Origin: Trueperaceae bacterium
Lineage (GTDB): Bacteria; Deinococcota; Deinococci; Deinococcales; Trueperaceae
Direction: 5' to 3'
Assembly: GCA_002707365.1 (NCBI GenBank)
Contig: PAMQ01000014.1
Span: 10,638-74,637 of the forward strand
DNA: 64,000 nt
Every line of letters begins with the position of its first letter. Within the stretch, counting starts at the first letter, position 1. Below are positions 1 to 9,202 of the stretch, piece after piece. The position numbers were made by a program, and so were the translations under genes. Below the pieces are notes generated by a model that was not told the DNA's origin, ran no database searches, and worked only from the letters and a program-made list of their open reading frames with translations.

Positions 1-798
1 GTCAATCGGCTTGCTCTTCACGCTGCAACGCCGGCACTAGTGCTCACTTCACTGATTAATGCGGAGATAGTATTAACCAGCGTTGCGCGTCTCTATGGCG
101 GTGCTGTACTCGCCATGATCATTATGTTTCTACTGGCACGTTTACTAGCTTCACGGGCCGAGCCGACCATTAGAAGCGGCTTCGTCGCTACATCCATGTT
201 TGGTAACGCTGCTAATCTTATGCTGCCAGTTTCCCTATTCGCGCTTGGGCCCTTGGGTCTCGAGCGCGCCTTACTCTTATTTCTTTTGATGCAGTTCTTA
301 ATGTTTGCAGTGTGCCCACTGGTGTTGGTTGGCCGAGCCGGCGCTTCACCCGAGATGCTGATTCGGCTAGCGAAATTGCCGGTCCTATGGGCAGTACCAG
401 TAGGAATTCTGTTGAGCGTACTCCCAACTCAAATACCAATAGGCTTATGGAGAGGCATGAATCTGCTATCCGATGCTGCTATCCCGCTTGTGCTGCTAGT
501 TTTAGGATTACAGGTGTATAAGACTGGACTTCACCTCCCTTCCACCCGTACCTGGGTTGCATCGCTGTTCAAGATGCTCGTAGGGCCGGTTGTGGCTTAC
601 GCAGCTGGTTGGTTGATTGGCGTCCGAGGTCTCGACCTAACAGTATTAACCCTACTCGGCGCAATGCCGCCAGCCGTGAACATCTTGATCTTGTCCCTGG
701 AATTCGGGGGTGACGCTGAGGGCGCTAGTAGCACTATCCTAGTAGCTACTCTTATTGCTCTGGTTACACTCCCCGTAGTCCTATTTTTTGTCAGCTAA
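1..798 (+). CDS. AEC (auxin efflux carrier) family transporter, 5'-truncated
   Basis: Integral membrane transporter of the AEC family, which exports organic anions or small amino-acid-like compounds; the substrate cannot be told from sequence. The frame is open to the window edge and residues upstream of the first possible start (GTG at 40) look like the family's first loop (RLALHAATPALVLTSL), so the gene begins outside the window. Hydrophobic segments run through the whole protein, and the GNAANLMLP stretch around residues 57-65 (counted from the GTG) fits the conserved family segment that follows the central loop. The AEC fold usually has ten helices in about 300 residues, so roughly 40-50 residues are missing. 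Confidence 0.8.
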   Translation, partial: VNRLALHAATPALVLTSLINAEIVLTSVARLYGGAVLAMIIMFLLARLLASRAEPTIRSGFVATSMFGNAANLMLPVSLFALGPLGLERALLLFLLMQFLMFAVCPLVLVGRAGASPEMLIRLAKLPVLWAVPVGILLSVLPTQIPIGLWRGMNLLSDAAIPLVLLVLGLQVYKTGLHLPSTRTWVASLFKMLVGPVVAYAAGWLIGVRGLDLTVLTLLGAMPPAVNILILSLEFGGDAEGASSTILVATLIALVTLPVVLFFVS

Positions 799-834
799 AG
801 GGTAATAAACTGCGCAGACTTCCCCCCAATTGAT

Positions 835-1938
835 TTAATCGAAGGTAATCACATTACGTAGCACTGAACCGCTCTCTACAACCTCAATAGCTTCATTTAT
901 TTTCTCCAGCGGATACTGACCGGAGATTAATTCATCTAACATTAAACCCCCCTGCTGGTATAAATCTACTAGTTTCGGAACGTCGACACTAAGTCGAGTC
1001 GAACCCATGAAGCTTCCCAGAATTCTCGTTGGTCCCCCATAGGAACCCGCACCCTGAACAAGGCTAGCCATTTTTATTTCGGCAGTGGCCTCGGTAGGCG
1101 GAATGCCGACAATCACGAGGGTCCCGTCCCGTCGGGTTAAAGTCAAACCCTGTTCGAGAGCTGTGGTACTACCGACCGTCACAAAAACATAATCAGCCCC
1201 TCGACCTGATGTAAGTTCACGGATGGCCTCGGCAAGATTGGTTTGGGAGGCTGCATTGAAACTGTGAGTTGCGCCGAAAGAATGGGACGCTTCTAATTTA
1301 CTTTCAATCAGATCGATAGTAATTATTGGGTGGGCACCCGATTGAACCGCACCTTGGACAGCATTAAGGCCAACTCCCCCAGCGCCGATGATCACGACCG
1401 AGCTATGTGCTGGCACCTTCGCGGTGTTTACGACTGCGCCAAAGCCAGTGATAACTCCGCAGGCCACCAACGCTGCGCTTTCGAACGGGACCTCCTTTGG
1501 GATTGGTACCAACTGGGACTGGTCAACGACAATTTCCTCCGCAAAAGCACCGGTGTATATCCCCTGATAAATGGGGTCGCCAGAGAGAGAGTGAATCCGC
1601 TGCTCCTTCTGAAGCGCGAACTCAGCCTCGCAAATATGAGAAGATCCAGTGGTGCAGTAGAAGCAGCGTCCACACGATCGGAGTAGAGAAGCCACCACAT
1701 GGTCTCCTGGATTGACGATTGTGACGTCCTCGCCAACTTCCTCCACAATGCCGGCCGCCTCATGACCAGCCACGACTGGCAACAATCTACGCCAGTCTCC
1801 TCGCAAGAGGTGAATGTCGCTGTGGCAGATAGCAGTCGCCCGCATTCTCACCCGCACTTCACCTCGCTGTGGGGCCTGGAGCGTAACCTCCTCAACCACT
1901 AGTGGCTGATCATGTTCGTAGCAGACTGCAGCTTTCAT
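835..1938 (-). CDS. Zinc-dependent alcohol dehydrogenase, MDR superfamily
   Basis: Medium-chain dehydrogenase/reductase that oxidises an alcohol with NAD(P) in the cytosol. Catalytic zinc ligands are visible at C39, H59-E60 and C160. The structural zinc lobe is complete (C89, C92, C95, C103). The Rossmann motif GAGGVG is at 185-190. At 367 residues it has the usual family length and resembles class III / aryl-alcohol type dehydrogenases with GHEAAG. A GGGGAGG ribosome site precedes the ATG. It converges with the AEC gene and stands alone. Substrate is not predictable. Confidence 0.9.
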   Translation of the reverse strand: MKAAVCYEHDQPLVVEEVTLQAPQRGEVRVRMRATAICHSDIHLLRGDWRRLLPVVAGHEAAGIVEEVGEDVTIVNPGDHVVASLLRSCGRCFYCTTGSSHICEAEFALQKEQRIHSLSGDPIYQGIYTGAFAEEIVVDQSQLVPIPKEVPFESAALVACGVITGFGAVVNTAKVPAHSSVVIIGAGGVGLNAVQGAVQSGAHPIITIDLIESKLEASHSFGATHSFNAASQTNLAEAIRELTSGRGADYVFVTVGSTTALEQGLTLTRRDGTLVIVGIPPTEATAEIKMASLVQGAGSYGGPTRILGSFMGSTRLSVDVPKLVDLYQQGGLMLDELISGQYPLEKINEAIEVVESGSVLRNVITFD

Positions 1939-2196
1939 TTAGGACCTCCCCGATCGGTGTTGGTGCAATTAGTGTTTCTGGCGTTAAAAACACAATACTC
2001 GATTCAGTTAGTCTACGTACCATGTATTAAAGCCCGAAATTGATGATTAATCCCTCTACGTAATTGTCTCGATATTTCTTAGACTACGTGTGCCCAATGT
2101 GCTCCCTGAATCGATGAAAGACTATTGGTGGTTGAATTAACTCTTCGTCTCATGCGTGAGGGTTTAAGAAGTTTTAATACGACCTCAGGCTTAAGT

Positions 2197-3972
2197 TTAT
2201 CTAGTACGTTCGCCGGTTTGTACTCGCCATAGTGCTGCGTAGGCACCACCGTACTCTAGTAATTCTTCGTGTTTACCCGACTCTACTAATTTACCTTGTT
2301 CTAGGACATAAATTAGGTCGGCATTGCGAACCGTTGAAAGACGATGAGCAATAACAACGTTAGTACGCCCGACAGCTAAGCGTTCGATTGATCGTTGGAT
2401 AGCCGCCTCAGTCTCGTTATCGACCGAACTTGTGGCTTCGTCAAGTATTAGAATTGGCGGGTCCTTTAGAACGGCTCGGGCGATAGAGAGGCGTTGGCGC
2501 TGTCCTCCAGACAACTTCTGTCCTCGTTCCCCAATGACGGTAGCGTAATCTTGGGGTAGTTCTGAAATGAACGTGTGAGCTTCAGCTACTTCAGCTGCGC
2601 TCTGAATTGCTGCGTCACTGGCACCCGGCTGACCGTAGGCAATGTTTTCCCTTACGGTACCGTGGAAAAGGAACACGTCTTGACTGACTAGGCCTATTGC
2701 TCGACGAATGTCCCTCATTCGTAGGTCCCGCAAATTGTGGCCGTCAATCGTAATCGTGCCTTGAGTTGTATCGTAAAAACGAAGTAGGAGTTTAATGACG
2801 GTACTTTTCCCAGCACCCGTAGCTCCTACGATGGCGCAATTATGACCGGCAGGGAAATTTAGGTTAAGTGAATTAAGGACTGGTGTGCCCTGGCTATATT
2901 GGAACGAAACTTTATCTAATCTGAGGTCACCACGAACCTTATTGAGCGCTAATGATTTAATTCCGTCATCCATTCCACGTGGTGTGTCAAGAAGCTCGAA
3001 AATACGGCGCGTGGAGGCCATTGCGCGTTGATAAAGATCAAAGGTCCTGCCTAAATTTGTTAAAGGCCATAGTAGTCTTTGGGTCATGAAAACTAGGGTG
3101 CTGTAGATTCCTACTAGCATGGTTCCCTCAAGAGTCCGTATGCCGCCATAAACCAAGGTAGCGGCGAATCCAAGAACAATAACAATACGAATGAGTGGGA
3201 TAAATGCTGAAGAAAGGATTATTGCGCGGCGATTATGCTCGCGGTAAGTATTGCTTTCACGGCGGATTCGTTCCACCTCAATATTCTCGGCGGTGAAACT
3301 CTTGATTGTTGCTATTCCTGCAAGATTGTTACCAAGTTGTCCGTTAAGAAGTCCAACCTGGTCACGAACTGCTCGGTATTTTGGAGCCATTAATCCCTGG
3401 AATATAAGTGATCCCCAAATGATTACTGGGATTGGTAAGAACGCCATCCAAGCGACTTCGGGTGCCGTCGCAAAAAAGAAAAAGGCTAAAGCTGTCATTG
3501 TGGTGATCATCATTATGATGTCAGCCGCGCCGACATCGAGGAAGCGTTCTAACTGGTTAACGTCATCGTTGAGGATTGCCATTAGACCACCTGTGCTGCT
3601 GTCTTCAAAGTACGCAAGTTCGAGGTGTTGGACGTGATCATACGTTTCAAGTCGAAGGTCGTGTTGTAGTGATTGAGCTAGATTACGCCATTGTAATTGT
3701 GCAATATATTCGGTTAGGGATTCCATGCCCCAAACAAAGAGAGTTAACCCTGCTAATACCCACAGCTGTGAAATAGGAGCATTTATGCCAAAAATTCGAG
3801 AGAGAATCGATTCCTGCCGCTCAACAACCACGTCCACAGCGATTCCAATAAGTAAGGGCGGAGCAAGGTCAAATAGTTTATTAAGGACCGAAAATGTTGT
3901 GGCCCAGACAATACGTGGACGGTGACGTCCAGCGTAGCGCCACAGTCTTAAGAGAGGAAGGGCAGGTTGCAT
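2197..3972 (-). CDS. ABC exporter, fused permease and ATPase (MsbA/LmrA type)
   Basis: Half-transporter that would homodimerise and export lipids, peptides or drugs across the inner membrane using ATP. Residues 1-310 form the six-helix type I exporter domain. The nucleotide-binding domain follows from about 345, with Walker [10 protein letters not shown] at 383-391, signature LSGGQRQR, Walker [10 protein letters not shown] and a switch His in IAHRLST. It has the normal length (591) and all ATPase motifs. No partner half-transporter lies beside it and no strong ribosome site precedes the ATG. Substrate unknown. Confidence 0.92.
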   Translation of the reverse strand: MQPALPLLRLWRYAGRHRPRIVWATTFSVLNKLFDLAPPLLIGIAVDVVVERQESILSRIFGINAPISQLWVLAGLTLFVWGMESLTEYIAQLQWRNLAQSLQHDLRLETYDHVQHLELAYFEDSSTGGLMAILNDDVNQLERFLDVGAADIIMMITTMTALAFFFFATAPEVAWMAFLPIPVIIWGSLIFQGLMAPKYRAVRDQVGLLNGQLGNNLAGIATIKSFTAENIEVERIRRESNTYREHNRRAIILSSAFIPLIRIVIVLGFAATLVYGGIRTLEGTMLVGIYSTLVFMTQRLLWPLTNLGRTFDLYQRAMASTRRIFELLDTPRGMDDGIKSLALNKVRGDLRLDKVSFQYSQGTPVLNSLNLNFPAGHNCAIVGATGAGKSTVIKLLLRFYDTTQGTITIDGHNLRDLRMRDIRRAIGLVSQDVFLFHGTVRENIAYGQPGASDAAIQSAAEVAEAHTFISELPQDYATVIGERGQKLSGGQRQRLSIARAVLKDPPILILDEATSSVDNETEAAIQRSIERLAVGRTNVVIAHRLSTVRNADLIYVLEQGKLVESGKHEELLEYGGAYAALWRVQTGERTR

Positions 3973-4097
3973 AACCCTAGGCTAACCTGAATGGGAAGCA
4001 TGCCGGTGACCGTAGGGAGAAGCAGGCTGTAGTTTCTTCAAAAACGACAGACCTAAATGCCTTTGTCATCAAGAGTTTTAGGTGTAGCATCACTCAG

Positions 4098-4778
4098 CTA
4101 AAAGTAGTCAAGAACAAGTACGCGGGTATCAAAGGGCAGGTCCTGTTTGCTTATTTTTGCCTCGCAAGAAAAAGCGAAATCGATTGAATCGTTGGAGAAG
4201 TACTTTAGAAATTCGGGGATCCAGTGCATGTTTCTAAACTTATAACGAAGAGTACGGAAGTGCATGGGAATAACGATCCGAGGTTTTGTTTCATCGATTG
4301 TCATCTTTAATTCATGGAGTTCAATACCCGGAAAGCCCCCCGCAAGAGCCAAGAGTATATCGGCCCCGCGTAAGAAATCCAACTGGGAACTTGATAAACG
4401 GTTACCCATGTCACCCATGTGTACAACTTCTAACCCATCGATTGAGAATCGATACATTGCATTTTGGTCAGGGTTGTGATCGCGGTGATGTTCGTGTTCC
4501 ATAGCTTCGATAGCTCTGAACGTAACGCCGTGGCTAGTAGCAGTTTTTCCGCTAACAGCTATTTCTAAAGCATCAACAACTCTGCTACCATTTTTTTTCG
4601 GAACTAAATGGTCGTTGTTGTGACCGTCGTCAGAAGAACTCGACTTAATAACGATGTCAGCCTGCTCAGGGAATGATCGATAGCCCGATCTATTCGGGTC
4701 GTACGGGTCAGTAACGAGGCGGATGCCAGATTCCGACTCGATACCGAAGCTTGCGTGGCCGTACCAAGTAATGCGCAA
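4098..4778 (-). CDS. Metallo-beta-lactamase-fold protein with altered metal motif
   Basis: The protein resembles the UlaG/UPF0173-like branch of the metallo-beta-lactamase fold: an N-terminal TWYGHASFGI strand pair, DPYDP, HMGDMG in the middle, and IPMHFRT near the end. The place where the family carries HxHxDH reads SSSSDDGHNN (residues 46-55), so only the last His (H53) is kept there. The enzyme may bind one metal, use other ligands or have lost hydrolase activity. Translation appears to start at TTG, which has an AAAGGAG site at good distance; no ATG fits. It stands between an ABC exporter and an SDR, so its substrate is unknown. Confidence 0.75.
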   Translation of the reverse strand: MRITWYGHASFGIESESGIRLVTDPYDPNRSGYRSFPEQADIVIKSSSSDDGHNNDHLVPKKNGSRVVDALEIAVSGKTATSHGVTFRAIEAMEHEHHRDHNPDQNAMYRFSIDGLEVVHMGDMGNRLSSSQLDFLRGADILLALAGGFPGIELHELKMTIDETKPRIVIPMHFRTLRYKFRNMHWIPEFLKYFSNDSIDFAFSCEAKISKQDLPFDTRVLVLDYF

Positions 4779-4981
4779 GATGTCTCCTTTAAATCAAGAT
4801 ATATTGTCTACCGGCACATCCTAGCCGGTCTGAGATGCAGTTGTCTCTGCATAATGGACCAGCTGTTATTAATTTTGTAGCCTCTAGTATTTTCGCTGTC
4901 TTACTTCTTTGGCGGTCTGGCAGGGTACCATCGTTGATGAAAACTCTGCTATGCGAAGTGGCAGAAGTTGAGGAGGAGCTG

Positions 4982-5743
4982 ATGTTTGATCTTACTGGCA
5001 AGGTGGCGATTGTAACTGGCGGGAATAGTGGGATTGGTCGGGGAATTGCACGTGGCCTGGCTGGAGCTGGTGCTAACGTAGCAATTGTAGCGCGGGATCA
5101 AGATCGTTCTGCAGAGGTTGTAAAAGAGTTGCAAGATATGGGTGGCTCTGCGTTAGCTGTACCATGCGATGTTACATCCCTTTCTTCCATTGAAGATATG
5201 GTCAATGCCGTCGTGACTGAATGTGGCCGTATAGATGTACTTGTCAATAACGCAGGTAGTAACATTCGTAAGGCTCCGGAAGAACTTGAGGCAGACGAGT
5301 GGCACCAAGTGATCTCCGTTAACTTAGATAGCATTTTTCTGTGCAGCAAAGCTGTGTATCCTGCAATGAAGAAGGCTGGTGGCGGCAAGATCCTGAATAA
5401 TGGGTCGATGTTGTCACTATTCGGTTCACCTTGGGGGCCAGCATATGCAGCCTCCAAAGGTGGTGTGGTCCAGCTCTCCAAGAGTTTAGCGACAGCTTGG
5501 GCGAAGGATGACATCCAAGTTAACTGTTTTTTGCCTGGATGGGTTGATACCCCACTAACGCAGGGACTCAGGGCCCAGGTAGAAGGTGTCAGTGATAAGG
5601 TTCTCGCGAGAACTCCAGCAGATCGATGGGGCCATATCGACGATTTTCAGGGGTTAGCGGTGTTCCTTAGCAGCGCTGCTTCAGATTTCATCACTGGAGC
5701 GGTTATCCCGGTTGACGGCGGGTTTTCTGCGAGCCTACTTTGA
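4982..5743 (+). CDS. Short-chain dehydrogenase/reductase (SDR)
   Basis: Classical SDR of 253 residues that oxidises or reduces a hydroxyl or keto group with NAD(P)(H). The cofactor motif TGGNSGIG is at 12-19, NNAG at 89-92, and the catalytic set S142, Y155, K159 is present; it ends with the usual PVDGG segment. The open frame extends 49 codons upstream, but the ATG at 4982 is chosen because AGGAGGAG lies just before it and the SDR fold starts there. The overall pattern recalls gluconate or 2-deoxy-gluconate dehydrogenases, which is a weak inference. A second SDR follows 130 nt downstream on the same strand. Confidence 0.88.
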   Translation: MFDLTGKVAIVTGGNSGIGRGIARGLAGAGANVAIVARDQDRSAEVVKELQDMGGSALAVPCDVTSLSSIEDMVNAVVTECGRIDVLVNNAGSNIRKAPEELEADEWHQVISVNLDSIFLCSKAVYPAMKKAGGGKILNNGSMLSLFGSPWGPAYAASKGGVVQLSKSLATAWAKDDIQVNCFLPGWVDTPLTQGLRAQVEGVSDKVLARTPADRWGHIDDFQGLAVFLSSAASDFITGAVIPVDGGFSASLL

Positions 5744-5873
5744 GTTTTCCTGGCTAGTCTTCTTATGCAATTTAGCGTCAAATCGACATTGTTAAAGGGC
5801 AGGTTGTTAGTTAGGTATTGGAAATTAACATTCTCGGTTGAGGATTAATTTTAAGGACTAAGGAGAGGTCGAT

Positions 5874-6629
5874 ATGGTGTCAAACAAGAAAGTTGCCATC
5901 GTAACTGGAGCAGGAAGTGGAATTGGTAGGGCTACGGCTGTTGCGTTGATGGAAGTTGGTTACTCTGTGACTCTAGCTGGCCGGAGGAGGGATGCATTGG
6001 AGGCAACTTCTGCGTCGGCTCCCGTTGGAGCTAGCGTTCTGATTGTTCCTACGGATGTGCGTGACATTCATTCTGTGCAGGCGCTATTTAGGAAGACTAT
6101 TGAAGCTTTTGGTCGCCTTGACCTCCTTTTCAATAATGCAGGCGTGGGTGCGCCTCCCGTGTCCATAGACGAGCTTACTCTTGAACAGTGGCAAACAGTT
6201 GTTGACATTAATTTAACTGGCCCTTTTCTGTGTACCCAAGAAGCGTTTCGAATTATGAAAGACCAGGAGCCACAAGGCGGTCGAATCATTAATAATGGTT
6301 CTATTTCTGCTCATGTACCTCGTCCTAACTCGGCACCATATACGTCTACAAAGCACGCTATAACTGGGCTTACCCGATCTACTTCGCTTGACGGCCGTCA
6401 GTACGATATTGCGTGTGGTCAAATAGATATTGGTAATGCCAAAAGTGAAATGACGGAGAGGATGTCAGCAGGTGTTGCCCAGGCTGATGGAGCCGTTCGA
6501 GCTGAACCTGTAATGGACGTAGATAACGTAGCTAATACAATTGTTCACATGGCGAGCCTCCCATTGAATGCCAACGTCCAGTTCGTGACAGTGATGGCAA
6601 CCACAATGCCCTACATCGGAAGGGGTTAA
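5874..6629 (+). CDS. Short-chain dehydrogenase/reductase (SDR)
   Basis: SDR of 251 residues, NAD(P)-dependent. TGAGSGIG is at 11-18, NNAG at 87-90, and S143, Y156, K160 form the active site. Like the SDR just upstream it reads NNGS before the catalytic Ser, but the two differ widely elsewhere. The C-terminus ends TTMPYIGRG in place of the usual PVDGG segment, so the substrate pocket is unusual. An AGGAGAGG site precedes the ATG. The pair may form a short redox operon; substrate unknown. Confidence 0.87.
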   Translation: MVSNKKVAIVTGAGSGIGRATAVALMEVGYSVTLAGRRRDALEATSASAPVGASVLIVPTDVRDIHSVQALFRKTIEAFGRLDLLFNNAGVGAPPVSIDELTLEQWQTVVDINLTGPFLCTQEAFRIMKDQEPQGGRIINNGSISAHVPRPNSAPYTSTKHAITGLTRSTSLDGRQYDIACGQIDIGNAKSEMTERMSAGVAQADGAVRAEPVMDVDNVANTIVHMASLPLNANVQFVTVMATTMPYIGRG

Positions 6630-6648
6630 TCGTCAGCCTCAGGATTGA
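6622..6648. repeat. 27-bp dispersed sequence, copy 1 of 2
   Basis: This stretch spans the stop codon of the upstream SDR and the gap to the convergent gene. It matches 33409-33435 at 24 of 27 positions in the same orientation, with core TCGTCAGCCT identical. Function unknown; both copies sit at the 3' side of a minus-strand gene. Confidence 0.4.
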
Positions 6649-6660
6649 TAACTTTCTCTT

Positions 6661-7188
6661 CTAAGGGCCAGCTTTCCAAGCGTTAAGTTTTCGGCCCAAA
6701 TTAACCATACCTAGAATGTCATTTATTCCAAATCGTTCTTCGTCGCCTACTGAGAAAACGTACGGTCCTGCCCGCTTAGCGAGCTCTTCTATTTCTATAA
6801 CACATGGTCCATCAGTTGGTCCGATGGCATCAACCACACGGTAGCGATGCTCAATTTTGGAGTATGGCTCATAAAAGGGTTGATCCACTCGGGATAGTTG
6901 TTTCTTTTCAGCATTGCAAGTTGCTGTAGCAAACATTTCAAGTGAGCGGCCTAGCTCATCGTCTAGTACAAGTACTTGGACAGGAATTGTACGCTCAAGG
7001 GCTGGGATAATAAAGGTGTGGATCTCTCCATTATAAATTGTCATGTAGTATGCCTTCGAAATAGTGGGATCCTCTACTTCGAACGGTCCGACACCCTCGT
7101 AAAAACGTGGTTGATGCGCCCACCCCAATGCAGTTAATACGAGACTGAACAAGACGATCACAACAGTCAATAATCTCGAGTTAGTCAT
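6661..7188 (-). CDS. Secreted protein of unknown function
   Basis: A 175-residue protein with an N-terminal hydrophobic segment (residues 6-24) that ends in a plausible signal peptidase site after GWA, so it is probably exported. The mature part is hydrophilic, holds two Cys that could form a disulfide, and no catalytic motif is seen. I do not recognise the family. The gene converges with the SDR before it, with only about 30 nt between the stops. Confidence 0.6.
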   Translation of the reverse strand: MTNSRLLTVVIVLFSLVLTALGWAHQPRFYEGVGPFEVEDPTISKAYYMTIYNGEIHTFIIPALERTIPVQVLVLDDELGRSLEMFATATCNAEKKQLSRVDQPFYEPYSKIEHRYRVVDAIGPTDGPCVIEIEELAKRAGPYVFSVGDEERFGINDILGMVNLGRKLNAWKAGP

Positions 7189-7387
7189 GGTTGGAACATA
7201 ACGCCGATACAGCTATTAACACAGCAGGTTGAATGACAATTATTATTTAATGGTTGGACGTTACGACAGGCCTTAATGGTGAAGTTGATTGATTTCTGTT
7301 ACGGTAGCAGTCGCCGAGTCTATCTTTTCGGCGTCATCATTAGGGCTTGTGTGAGTACCTGATTATTTTGAAAAGGAAATAAGGATT

Positions 7388-8386
7388 TTGCTGGGCACAG
7401 TGAGAGTTCCTTATCCGGAAGAAAGCTGGGTATTGTCTCTTTATCTAGCGAAGAAGGGAACCTTAAAGTTGGCTGTATTTAAGCATTGGTCCGGCTTCCG
7501 ATCATTATTAACTCTTACGTTCGCAGCTTTCGTTGCTGTCGTAGTTATTAATGGTGGTGTTTCGGTAGCGGTTCGATTTAGTTATGTGGAGTTACCTACC
7601 TTCTGGGGGGCAACTTTAAGGTTCGGTGCAGCGACAATAATTTTGTGGGTCTTGCTGGCGCTCTTCAAGGGTAAAATACCCCACGGTCGAGCACTGCTCA
7701 CATCCCTACTTTTTGGTGTTCTCGGTGTGGGCGGGGCCAGTTCATTGATGTATTGGAGTCTCGAGACAATACCGGCTAGTTTGCATTCGATCATTGTTTC
7801 AGTAGTGCCCTTATTAACGTTGTTTTTCGCTTTTTTTCATCGCCTCGAAACTCTCAACCGACGCAGTGTAATCGGTGCGTTTTTGGCGGCTGGTGGTGTA
7901 GCTATTGCGTACGGCGGTACCGTTAGTGGTGACGTGTCAGTAGTAAGGCTCCTAGCTTTACTACTTGCTGCAGTATGTATGGCTGAGGCAGGAGTAGTAA
8001 TGAAGCCGTTTGCTCAGTTAAATCCGTTAGCGGTGAGCACTATAGCCGCAACTGTTGGTACCGTAATGATCGCCGTAGTTTCGATAATAGCTGGTGAGAC
8101 TTGGGTGCTGCCAAGTACAGCAGGTATGTGGTGGATTCTTATTTACTTAGCGGTCGGAACATCAGTCTTAGGTTTCCTTCTTTACCTTTACGTGTTAAAA
8201 CGCTGGACAGCATCTGCCACCTCTTACAGCATGGTCCTGATACCACTTGTAACTGTTGTTATAGCTAATGTATTGGCTGGTGAACAAATAACTTGGTTAT
8301 TCATTATCGGTGGTTTGCTGGTTCTAGGTGGAGTTTGGTTTGGCGCACTAATGCCACGACGAAATTATATCGACGAAAAAACTTGA
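7388..8386 (+). CDS. EamA/DMT-family transporter
   Basis: Integral membrane protein of the drug/metabolite transporter superfamily with two EamA repeats and about ten predicted helices, likely exporting a metabolite or amino acid. The first repeat begins near residue 40 and the second near 185, a normal layout for about 300 residues. The start is taken as TTG, with AAGGA just before it; the first 30 residues are not hydrophobic and a later start is possible. Stands alone; substrate unknown. Confidence 0.85.
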   Translation: MLGTVRVPYPEESWVLSLYLAKKGTLKLAVFKHWSGFRSLLTLTFAAFVAVVVINGGVSVAVRFSYVELPTFWGATLRFGAATIILWVLLALFKGKIPHGRALLTSLLFGVLGVGGASSLMYWSLETIPASLHSIIVSVVPLLTLFFAFFHRLETLNRRSVIGAFLAAGGVAIAYGGTVSGDVSVVRLLALLLAAVCMAEAGVVMKPFAQLNPLAVSTIAATVGTVMIAVVSIIAGETWVLPSTAGMWWILIYLAVGTSVLGFLLYLYVLKRWTASATSYSMVLIPLVTVVIANVLAGEQITWLFIIGGLLVLGGVWFGALMPRRNYIDEKT

Positions 8387-8532
8387 CGGTACTAAGAGTA
8401 ATTTATATTGGGAAAGTGTTCGATAATCTACTGAATGTTCGAACTTCGTGATCGCGTGCTACGGGGTTGAGTGCAAATAATGTGGTTCGTTGGTCGTTAG
8501 TAGCAGGTTGTAATCTATACGAAAGCTAGGGT

Positions 8533-8799
8533 TTATTCGTTTAGTTGTCTTTGACCCCATACGTCCCGACCACAGTAACGACAAACATTTGCGTCAACCA
8601 AAATGATTTCTGCACAGTGAGGGCATTTCTTCCTATCGTTTGTTAAGAGTGGTTTTGAAACAAGAACGTGTGCGAGAGCGACGGGCCATATTAGTAGTGC
8701 GTAAAGGAACCAATTAACTACATTCCTACCGCGGCTATTCGCAATTATTGCCACGATCAGGCCCATTACAATCCAAAAGATTATTACTGATACTGGCAC
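8533..8799 (-). CDS. Small membrane protein with C-terminal zinc ribbon
   Basis: An 88-residue protein with two hydrophobic segments (about 3-20 and 28-50) and a C-terminal zinc ribbon CPHC...CRYC (residues 59-76), likely facing the cytosol. It starts at GTG with an AAGGAG site. A relative with the same plan occurs at 32814-33056 in this window. No function is known to me; such proteins often sit in the inner membrane and may bind partner proteins or nucleic acid through the ribbon. Confidence 0.7.
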   Translation of the reverse strand: MPVSVIIFWIVMGLIVAIIANSRGRNVVNWFLYALLIWPVALAHVLVSKPLLTNDRKKCPHCAEIILVDANVCRYCGRDVWGQRQLNE

Positions 8800-8967
8800 G
8801 CTTCTCCTTCAGCAATTATTTGATTCGGGGATATTCTAGGATCTACCGCATACTAAATATTTTATATAACGATACTGAAATCCCCAAAATTATCATACCT
8901 CGAACACAATAAGGTATTCGGCAACCGTTTCAACTGTTATGGATCTCCGCTGTGGGATGATGGGCTT

Positions 8968-9150
8968 ATGCAAACTGTTTATGATCGGGATGGTTTTGAG
9001 GTTGTGCGGGGCGTTATTCCTGTTGGTGATCTTGAGCCGTTGCGTGATCGTATTAGTGATCAGGTGGGGCTTCATGCCAAACAGCTTCTTGATGAGGGTA
9101 AGGTTGATGATCTTTTTGAGGACCTGCCCTTTGGGAATCCGAATAAATAG
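8968..9150 (+). pseudogene. Phytanoyl-CoA dioxygenase (PhyH) N-terminal remnant
   Basis: The 60-residue reading frame opens like a PhyH family 2-oxoglutarate/Fe(II) dioxygenase (YDRDGFEVVRGVIPVGDLEP), whose full members have 250-300 residues. It stops before the HxD iron motif, and no PhyH-like sequence continues in any frame up to the next gene, so it is best read as a decayed gene. An intact PhyH gene lies at 11445-12275. The frame also reads upstream of the ATG without a stop for a short way. Confidence 0.55.
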
Positions 9151-9202
9151 GGAGTCTTACTTTCTGCCGAAGGATTATAGGCGACTCAAAATGTTCAGAC
9201 GC

